Part shown: piece by piece, positions 6,471 to 11,105 of the stretch
Position numbering within the stretch: the first letter of the stretch is position 1
Layout: every line of letters begins with the position of its first letter
NCBI RefSeq assembly: GCF_946221105.1
Contig: NZ_CAMICL010000058.1
Span: 1 to 11,105 of the forward strand
Direction: 5' to 3'
DNA from: an uncultured Corynebacterium sp.
GTDB taxonomy: Bacteria > Actinomycetota > Actinomycetes > Mycobacteriales > Mycobacteriaceae
DNA: 11,105 nt
Notes under the pieces: model-generated
What the model saw: only the letters and a program-made list of their open reading frames with translations
What the model was told of the DNA's origin: nothing
Databases searched by the model: none
Translations under genes and position numbers: made by a program

Positions 6471-6918
6471 CCAACATCCCCAGCGTGACAATCAGCCACG
6501 CCATGGTGAACGGCACCAGCGGGATCCAGAACACGCCGATCCAGGGGACCCAGCGCTCGTAGCGGTTCAGCTTGCGCACGGTGATCACCGCGCAGCCGAG
6601 CAGCCCCACCACCGGCGGGATCGAGGTGGCAACGGCCCACCACGTGCGCCAGGATTCGGTGCAGAGCCAGGCGGAGCCAGCGTCGCAAAGCGGGCCGCCC
6701 TGAGCCCTCGAAATCACCGCCAGAATCAGCGCCAACAGTAGGGTAGTGGCCACCGTACCCAGCGCAAACGCGACTGCCTGGCGGGTGGAGCGGCGGTTGT
6801 TGCGGTCCACCTCGAGCGGATCCGGCTGGTCCGCGAGCTCGTCGAAGGAGCGCGGCTCCGGACGCACGCGCGAAAAACGGTCGGCGGGGGAGTGAAGGTC
6901 GTTCTCCGGGTGCTCCAT
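6460..6918 (-). CDS. Small three-helix membrane protein of unknown function
   Basis: The protein has 152 residues from ATG 6918. A polar, proline- and acid-rich N-terminal segment (1-45) is followed by three hydrophobic helices at about 47-69, 92-113 and 124-148. The loop between helices 1 and 2 holds Cys78 and Cys86, which could form a disulfide if it faces outward; positive residues around 41-46 and 115-122 support a cytosolic N-terminus. I do not recognise a family. It starts 10 bases after the stop of the universal stress protein gene and is probably in its operon, although a TAGGTT lies exactly 7 bases before its ATG and could be its own -10 box. An open frame extends upstream to 7011 but overlaps the stress protein gene. 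No SD is evident. Confidence 0.78.
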   Translation of the reverse strand: MEHPENDLHSPADRFSRVRPEPRSFDELADQPDPLEVDRNNRRSTRQAVAFALGTVATTLLLALILAVISRAQGGPLCDAGSAWLCTESWRTWWAVATSIPPVVGLLGCAVITVRKLNRYERWVPWIGVFWIPLVPFTMAWLIVTLGMLATQ

Positions 6919-6925
6919 AGCGCCC

Positions 6926-6931
6926 AACCTA
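6926..6931 (-). promoter_or_regulatory. Possible -10 box (TAGGTT) of the membrane-protein gene
   Basis: TAGGTT, whose TAG is also the upstream gene's stop codon, lies 7 bases before ATG 6918. The hexamer is a poor match to TATAAT, so this may be chance. It is listed because the spacing repeats that of four other genes here. Confidence 0.3.
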
Positions 6932-7903
6932 CTGCGCCTTCGCGGCGTGCGGGCACACCACCACCGGCACTGAGGCGTAGCGGATGAACTCGCCTTCAAG
7001 CGTGCCCACAAACACGCTGGTGAACTGCGGCGACGGCTGTGTGCCCAAGAACATGATGTCGCCCTTTTTCCACTTCACCGAGTCGATGGAGCGCTTCCAG
7101 CTCTTCGCCGCGGAGACGGAACTGGTCACGTCGAACGTGTCGCACGCCTCCGGCGCGAACTCGGCCGCGAGCTCCCACGCGCGGTCGCGGGCGTGGTCCA
7201 GCATGCCCAGCGTCTGCTCGTTCCAGGCGGAGGTGTGCTTCTCGTAGGCGGTGGGGGAAAACGCGATGATGCGCAACGGCAGGCCCAGCTTGCAGGCTGT
7301 CGCGGTGGCGTAGTCCAGGCCGGAAAAATCCGGCTCCATCGGATCGTCGCCAAGCACAATCGCATAGGTGACGCGGGTGAGCCCCTTCTTGGACAGCTTC
7401 ACCCCGCGCGGTGCCAAGCCCAGCGGGACGGGGCAGGAGCGCATCATCTCGTCCGCCACGCTGGAGGGGCGGAACCGGCCCTTCGGCGTCTTCGCGCGCG
7501 AGCCCATCAGGATCAGGTCCGCGCCGAAGTCGTTGGCGGTCTCATGCAGGGAACGCACGATGTCCTTGCTGTCCACCAGGCGGGACACGTCCTCCGACCA
7601 CTGCGAGCGCGGAATGTGCTCCTTCAACGCCTTTTCCACGCGGGTGTCGAAGGTGGCCTGCGCTTCCTTCATGCGCTTCTTGCGGCCCTTGGAGGCCTTG
7701 GGCAGGGACTTCGACCACTTGGACTGGGTGCTGGACATGACCTGCACAGTCACCGGCAGCGAGCGGCCGAGCCAGGCGGCGAACTCCACCGCTTCGGTGT
7801 TTGACACGTCCCAACCCACGAGCACACGCACGGGCAACGCGACATTGGGGAAATTGGCGCCGTCAGCGCCGGGGGAGCTGCTCAGGGCCTTCCTCCTTGA
7901 CAC
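6929..7903 (-). CDS. Tandem-domain universal stress protein
   Basis: This is a USP-family protein with two USP domains, at about residues 24-165 and 176-318 when counted from GTG 7903 (324 residues). USPs are cytosolic stress proteins, many of them nucleotide-binding. Domain 1 starts with PVRVLVGWDVS and ends with LILMGSRAKTPKGR and PVPLGLAP. Domain 2 starts with VTYAIVLGDD and ends with IMFLGTQP and VPVVVCP. Neither has the full G-2x-G-9x-G-S/T ATP motif. Between the first strand and helix of domain 1 is an insert rich in Lys/Arg (about 60-80, SKGRKKRMK). The start is uncertain: a strong AAGGAGG lies inside the frame, 6 bases before a CTG at 7885, so translation may begin there and give 318 residues. 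A -10 box at 7939-7944 implies a short leader. The membrane-protein gene follows 10 bases after the stop. Confidence 0.88.
   Translation of the reverse strand: MSRRKALSSSPGADGANFPNVALPVRVLVGWDVSNTEAVEFAAWLGRSLPVTVQVMSSTQSKWSKSLPKASKGRKKRMKEAQATFDTRVEKALKEHIPRSQWSEDVSRLVDSKDIVRSLHETANDFGADLILMGSRAKTPKGRFRPSSVADEMMRSCPVPLGLAPRGVKLSKKGLTRVTYAIVLGDDPMEPDFSGLDYATATACKLGLPLRIIAFSPTAYEKHTSAWNEQTLGMLDHARDRAWELAAEFAPEACDTFDVTSSVSAAKSWKRSIDSVKWKKGDIMFLGTQPSPQFTSVFVGTLEGEFIRYASVPVVVCPHAAKAQ
7892..7898 (-). promoter_or_regulatory. Strong Shine-Dalgarno (AAGGAGG) in front of a CTG
   Basis: AAGGAGG ends 6 bases before CTG 7885. It lies within the first codons of the frame that opens at GTG 7903, where it cannot serve that GTG. 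No ATG, GTG or TTG in this frame lies at a useful distance downstream. Confidence 0.6.
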
Positions 7904-7908
7904 GTGTC
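7899..7908. promoter_or_regulatory. 10-bp perfect palindrome GACACGTGTC
   Basis: This palindrome overlaps the GTG at 7901-7903 and abuts the AAGGAGG. It may be an operator or a small RNA hairpin in the leader. Confidence 0.35.
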
Positions 7909-7938
7909 CGCGTATGCGAGTTTTCGGGTAGTGAACAC

Positions 7939-7944
7939 ATCATA
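7939..7944 (-). promoter_or_regulatory. -10 box (TATGAT) of the universal stress protein gene, inside an inverted repeat
   Basis: TATGAT is a five-of-six match to TATAAT and would start transcription near 7931, giving a leader of about 28 bases to GTG 7903 or 46 to CTG 7885. It lies within CACAT-N7-ATGTG (7936-7952), an operator-like inverted repeat. The -35 region is weak. Confidence 0.55.
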
Positions 7945-7973
7945 AACATGTGCCCCTGCCACCGGAAAAGGGG

Positions 7974-8435
7974 CTAGTCCGCGGACCCCGTGGCGTATGC
8001 GCGGGCTAGGTCGTTGAGGACCCCGGTCAGCGAGTCCAGCTTCTCCAGCGCCTCCGCATCGAGCGCGCTGAGCATCTGCGCGAGGGAGCGGGTGCGCTCG
8101 GCGCCGACGCGCTCCAGCTCATCGCGGCCGAACTCGGTCAGCTCCACCGACACCCCGCGGCGGTCGTCCACCGAGCGCACGCGCCGCACCAGCTCGCGCT
8201 TTTCCAGCTGGTTGACGGTGTTGGAAGCGGTGGGCAGGCGCACGCCCTCCTCTGCGGCCAGCTTGCTAATGCGCGTGGGCCCGCTGAAACCCAGTCTGTG
8301 CAGCACGGACAGCTGCGGGCCGGTGAGGTCGGAGTTCTCCGCGTTGCGGAAGTACGCCACGTACAGGCTGGTCATTGCGGGGCGGATGTCCGCCGCGATC
8401 CGCATGGCCTCCGCGGAGGGTTCGTCGTGCGCCAC
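7974..8435 (-). CDS. MarR family transcriptional regulator
   Basis: This is a 153-residue winged-helix regulator of the MarR type, which usually binds DNA as a dimer and is often released by a small ligand. Residues 38-50 (LTGPQLSVLHRLG) start the DNA-binding domain, the recognition helix is about 66-80 (RLPTASNTVNQLEKR), and the wing carries the family motif DDRRG (90-94) followed by VELTEFG. N- and C-terminal helices (10-32, 106-148) form the dimer interface. GTG 8435 is preceded by AGAGG with 9 bases of spacing, so I keep it over the internal ATG at residue 11. It is divergent from the DUF5318 gene with a 70-bp shared region, which suggests control of itself and perhaps of that gene. Its ligand is unknown. 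Confidence 0.92.
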   Translation of the reverse strand: MAHDEPSAEAMRIAADIRPAMTSLYVAYFRNAENSDLTGPQLSVLHRLGFSGPTRISKLAAEEGVRLPTASNTVNQLEKRELVRRVRSVDDRRGVSVELTEFGRDELERVGAERTRSLAQMLSALDAEALEKLDSLTGVLNDLARAYATGSAD

Positions 8436-8462
8436 CTCTGTGCACCTCTTTCTTCCGGTTCT

Positions 8463-8475
8463 TTTTCAAAATCTA
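8463..8475 (-). promoter_or_regulatory. MarR-gene -10 box (TAGATT) with an adjoining TTTTCAAAA palindrome
   Basis: TAGATT (8470-8475, minus strand) would start transcription about 27 bases before GTG 8435. The symmetric TTTTCAAAA at 8463-8471 overlaps it and is a candidate, though short, autoregulatory site. Confidence 0.4.
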
Positions 8476-8492
8476 GCAGCAAAGACAGGGGT

Positions 8493-8498
8493 TATGAT
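8493..8498 (+). promoter_or_regulatory. -10 box (TATGAT) of the DUF5318 gene, leaderless type
   Basis: TATGAT is followed by exactly 7 bases and ATG 8506. It contains the alternative in-frame ATG at 8494, which argues that 8506 is the true start. Confidence 0.6.
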
Positions 8499-8505
8499 TG
8501 CCAGG

Positions 8506-8868
8506 ATGTTCACGTACGAGCACGAGGTGTCCCACGAGTGGCAGCGCCGCCAGACGCTGCGAGAGTTCAAGCGGGGGCAATTGCCTATCGACGACGTATG
8601 CGACGCCGACTTCCTCCTCCGCGCCGCAGCGCAGCACCACGGCGAGGATTCCGCCCGGCCCTGCCCCGTGTGCGGGGAAGCGATGCGCGACGTGCGCTGG
8701 GTCTACTCCGAAAAGTTGGGCAGGCGCACAGGCACCGCGCGCAACGAGGAGGAGATAGACAGGCTTGTGGCTGAGGTGGGGCCGCTGACCGTGCACGTGG
8801 TGGAGGTCTGCCCGGCGTGCAAGTGGAACCATCTGTTACAAGAAGTCACAGCAGTACCAGTAGTGTGA
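8506..8868 (+). CDS. DUF5318 family zinc-ribbon-like protein
   Basis: This is a 120-residue cytosolic protein of unknown function that I recognise as DUF5318, an actinobacterial family found beside ponA1 in mycobacteria (I recall Rv0049). The N-terminal half is a helical segment with VCDADFLLRAAAQHHG (31-46). The second half carries two CxxC pairs, CPVC (53-56) and CPAC (102-105), separated by about 45 residues, with VYSEKLG and VHVVEVC around the strands. This is a likely single-zinc ribbon. ATG 8506 is chosen over ATG 8494 because the latter lies inside the -10 box; a longer open frame upstream runs antisense through the marR gene. It stands upstream of the PBP gene on the same strand, which hints at a role linked to cell-wall synthesis, but that is inference. 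Confidence 0.88.
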   Translation: MFTYEHEVSHEWQRRQTLREFKRGQLPIDDVCDADFLLRAAAQHHGEDSARPCPVCGEAMRDVRWVYSEKLGRRTGTARNEEEIDRLVAEVGPLTVHVVEVCPACKWNHLLQEVTAVPVV

Positions 8869-8970
8869 ATCGGAACTGGGCAGGTAGGGTGTCCGGTAGG
8901 AATTTGGTAGGTAGCTCGCCCGTTTGCCCTCCCCGCGGGCGTGGCGGGTGCAATTGTGCAGGAAAAACGT
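8869..8970 (+). promoter_or_regulatory. Upstream region of the PBP gene with phased GGTAGG repeats and a stem-loop
   Basis: GGTAGG occurs at 8883-8888, 8895-8900 and 8906-8911, that is, every 11-12 bp on one face of the helix. A 6-bp stem (CGCCCG 8917-8922 with CGGGCG 8936-8941, 13-base loop) follows. TAGGGT at 8885-8890 could be a -10 box. AGGA at 8960-8963 is the SD for GTG 8971. Confidence 0.45.
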
Positions 8971-11105
8971 GTGACTGAACAGAGCGTTGACAAGAGCGCT
9001 GACAAGAGCGCAGCCAAGGCGAAGGCGTCCAGCGGCACTACAGCAGTGAAGAAAAAGAAGAAGTCCCGCGCGTGGCAGTGGGTGCTTGCATTCTTGCTGT
9101 TCCTTCTCCTCCTCGCGCTGATCCCGGTCGGCTGGTTTGCGTGGAAATACTCCAAGGCCGAGATCCCGGGCCCCGGCGAGATTGAAACGGCGCAGATCTC
9201 CTCGATCTACTTCAACGACGGCGAAAACGAGCTCGCCCGCCTCGTGCCGCCGGAGGGCAACCGCGAGCAGGTCGCCCTCGAGGCGGTGCCGGTGGAGGTC
9301 CAGGACGCCGTGCTCGCAGCGGAAGACCGCGACTTCTGGACCAATTCCGGCTTCTCGCCCACAGGTTTCGCCCGCGCGGCGCTGGGGCAGATCACCGGCA
9401 ACACGTCGGCAGGCGGCGGGTCCACCATCACCCAGCAGTACGTGAAAAACGCGCTGGTGGGCAACGAGCACTCCTACGAGCGCAAGGCCAACGAGCTGGT
9501 CTATTCGGTGAAGATGACCAACCAGTGGTCCAAGGAGGACATCCTCCGCGCCTACCTGAACACCGTGTACTTCGGCCGCAACGCCTACGGCGTCGAGGCC
9601 GCCGCGCACGCCTTCTTTGACAAGCCGGCGTCCCAGCTCACCGTCGAGGAGGGCGGCGTGCTAGCGGCTTCCATCCAGCTTCCCAGCGAGCTGGACCCGT
9701 GGACGAACCGCCAGGCTGCGGAGCAGCGCTGGAACTACGTCATGGACGGCCTCGTGGAGATGGGCAAGATCGCCCCGGAGCAGCGCGCCGGGATGGTGTA
9801 CCCGGAGACGCGCGACCCGGCCTCCTACTCCGCCTACACCGAGGCCACAGGCCCGAACGGCCTGATTAAGAACCAGGTGATCAAGGAGCTCGAGGCCCTC
9901 GGCATCACCGAGAGCGACCTGACCAACCGCGGTCTGCAGATCACCACGACTATCGACGCCGCTTCCCAGGCCAACATGGAGCGCATCGCTCGCGACCGCC
10001 TGGCCAACCTGCAAGAGGATGCGCGCACTGGTGCGGTGGCCGTGGATCCGTCGACAGGCGCAGTGCGCGCGTACTACGGCGGCGACGACGCGTCCGGCTG
10101 GGATTACGCCAACGCGGGCCTGCAAACGGGTTCGACGTTCAAGATCTTCGCGCTCGCGGCCGCCCTGCAGCAGGGCATCCCGCTGACGTCCATGTTCGAT
10201 TCTTCCCCGGTGACCCTGCCGGGCAACCACGTCGTGACCAACTGGGACGGCGGCGGCGGCGGAATGCTGTCCATGACTGAGGCCACCCGCGTGTCCTCCA
10301 ACACCGCCTACATGCGCATCCAAGACGAGCTGGACAACACCACGCAGGACACCGCCGACATGGCGCACGCCCTGGGTGTGGCCAAGTCCATTCCGGGCAT
10401 CCCCGAGACCCTGCGCGAAAACGGCGGCCAGCCCTACGAGGGCATCGTGCTGGGCCAGTACCAGTCCCGCGTGCTGGACATGGCCACCGCTATGGCAACC
10501 CTGACCAACCGCGGCCTGATGCACCCGACCCACTTCGTGGAAAAGATCGTGGACGCCAACGGCGAGGTCCTCTACCAGGTGGACCAGGACTACACCGAGC
10601 GCCGCGTGGCCGAGCAGGTCGCGGACAACACCCTGCAGGCGATGCAGGGCGTGGCCGGCTACTCCAACGCCGTCCTCGCCGGCGGCCGCCAGTCCGCCTC
10701 CAAGACCGGCACTGCCCAGATGGGGGACACCGGCAATAACAAGGACGCTTGGATGGTCGGCTCCACCCCGCAGCTCGCAGTGGCCGTGTGGGTGGGCACC
10801 GCCGACAACACCTCCCCGATCTTCAACGAGTGGGGCGGCAACATGTTCGGCTCCAACACCCCGTCCCAAATCTGGAAGCAGTTCCTGGACACCGAGTTGG
10901 AGGGCCAGGAGTTCATGAGCTTCCCCAACGCCAACCCCGTCTACTGGGGCGTGAACCCGTACTCCGGCGGTGTCGGCCTGGGCGGCTACTACTCCAACCC
11001 GGCGCCTTCGCAAAACGCGCAAGCGTCCCAGCCCGCGGCGGCGGAGAACTCCGAGTCCCCGGCGGACCCGGCCTCGCCTGAGGCACCTGGGCCCGAGCCC
11101 GCCCC
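8971..11105 (+). CDS. ponA: Bifunctional class A penicillin-binding protein (transglycosylase/transpeptidase), 3' end beyond the window
   Basis: This enzyme polymerises and crosslinks peptidoglycan on the outer face of the membrane. The visible 711 residues begin at GTG 8971 (AGGA 7 bases upstream; an in-frame GTG at 8956 is less well placed). A short basic cytosolic tail (KKKKK, 27-31) precedes one membrane helix (about 36-57). The GT51 domain (about 85-260) has EDRDFW with catalytic Glu118, GGSTITQQ (149-156), RKANE with Glu175, and ILRAYLNTVYFG (191-202). The transpeptidase domain (about 345-640) has nucleophile Ser388 in GSTFK (387-391), SSN (442-444) and KTGTA (578-582). Thr386 replaces the usual Pro before GSTFK. 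From about 675 a Pro/Ser/Ala/Glu-rich low-complexity tail begins and runs off the edge. The position after MarR and DUF5318 genes fits PonA1/Pbp1a. Confidence 0.95.
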   Translation, partial: MTEQSVDKSADKSAAKAKASSGTTAVKKKKKSRAWQWVLAFLLFLLLLALIPVGWFAWKYSKAEIPGPGEIETAQISSIYFNDGENELARLVPPEGNREQVALEAVPVEVQDAVLAAEDRDFWTNSGFSPTGFARAALGQITGNTSAGGGSTITQQYVKNALVGNEHSYERKANELVYSVKMTNQWSKEDILRAYLNTVYFGRNAYGVEAAAHAFFDKPASQLTVEEGGVLAASIQLPSELDPWTNRQAAEQRWNYVMDGLVEMGKIAPEQRAGMVYPETRDPASYSAYTEATGPNGLIKNQVIKELEALGITESDLTNRGLQITTTIDAASQANMERIARDRLANLQEDARTGAVAVDPSTGAVRAYYGGDDASGWDYANAGLQTGSTFKIFALAAALQQGIPLTSMFDSSPVTLPGNHVVTNWDGGGGGMLSMTEATRVSSNTAYMRIQDELDNTTQDTADMAHALGVAKSIPGIPETLRENGGQPYEGIVLGQYQSRVLDMATAMATLTNRGLMHPTHFVEKIVDANGEVLYQVDQDYTERRVAEQVADNTLQAMQGVAGYSNAVLAGGRQSASKTGTAQMGDTGNNKDAWMVGSTPQLAVAVWVGTADNTSPIFNEWGGNMFGSNTPSQIWKQFLDTELEGQEFMSFPNANPVYWGVNPYSGGVGLGGYYSNPAPSQNAQASQPAAAENSESPADPASPEAPGPEPA

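Noticed and set aside
5547..6491. A 314-codon minus-strand open frame opposite trhO
   Set aside because: It consists of repetitive Val/Ala/Asp-rich sequence without motifs, while the plus strand encodes a complete TrhO.
7966..7986. GGGG...CCCC hairpin with TTTT after the MarR stop considered as a terminator
   Set aside because: The stem is only four pairs outside the palindrome GTCCGCGGAC, which itself lies at and inside the end of the gene, and the T-run is short and interrupted. It is too weak to call.
7990..8505. Long N-terminal extension of the DUF5318 frame
   Set aside because: It runs antisense through the whole marR gene, is Ser/Arg-rich, and the -10 box sits directly before ATG 8506.
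9661..11022. A 453-codon open frame on the minus strand opposite the PBP gene
   Set aside because: It is rich in Val, Gly, His and Arg with no domain, as expected antisense to GC-rich coding sequence. The plus-strand frame has all class A PBP motifs.

Overview
This is a high-GC actinobacterial segment, most probably from a Corynebacterium or a close relative. The pointers are the high G/C third codon positions, genes whose -10 box lies about one helical turn upstream of the start codon (leaderless-type promoters), a DUF1846 (UPF0371) gene, and a MarR / DUF5318 / class A penicillin-binding protein (PonA) order like the one I recall around ponA1 in mycobacteria. I see no tRNA, rRNA, CRISPR array, transposase or phage gene.

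Layout, left to right. Positions 1-299 are mostly non-coding. They hold a cluster of seven TTGCGGA/TCCGCAA heptamers, a 47-bp imperfect direct repeat and a 10-bp-armed inverted repeat, with a possible gene start running off the left edge. Positions 300-3657 are a compact minus-strand operon: nei (Fpg/Nei DNA glycosylase), then nnr (bifunctional NAD(P)H-hydrate epimerase/dehydratase), then a flavin monooxygenase-like oxidoreductase. Only 25 bp separate nei from the divergent DUF1846 gene (3683-5176, +). It is followed by a short excisionase-type HTH protein (5231-5566, +) and trhO, a rhodanese-type tRNA hydroxylase (5580-6470, +). TrhO meets a minus-strand pair head-on with an 11-bp overlap: a tandem universal stress protein (about 6929-7903) followed by a three-helix membrane protein (6460-6918). 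Upstream of these on the minus strand is a MarR regulator (7974-8435). The MarR gene is divergent from a DUF5318 zinc-ribbon protein (8506-8868, +), which precedes a bifunctional class A PBP that runs off the right edge (8971 onward).

How the genes fit together: these are mostly housekeeping and maintenance functions rather than one pathway. Nei removes oxidised bases, Nnr repairs hydrated NAD(P)H, TrhO modifies tRNA wobble uridine, the USP is a stress protein and the PBP builds peptidoglycan. I found no convincing new multi-gene system. The points most worth a second look are the 5' repeat cluster, the repeated TAnnnT-N7-ATG start architecture, the overlapping opposed promoters between nei and the DUF1846 gene, a possible CTG start for the USP, phased GGTAGG repeats before the PBP, and what looks like an orphaned, shortened antitoxin-type HTH gene.
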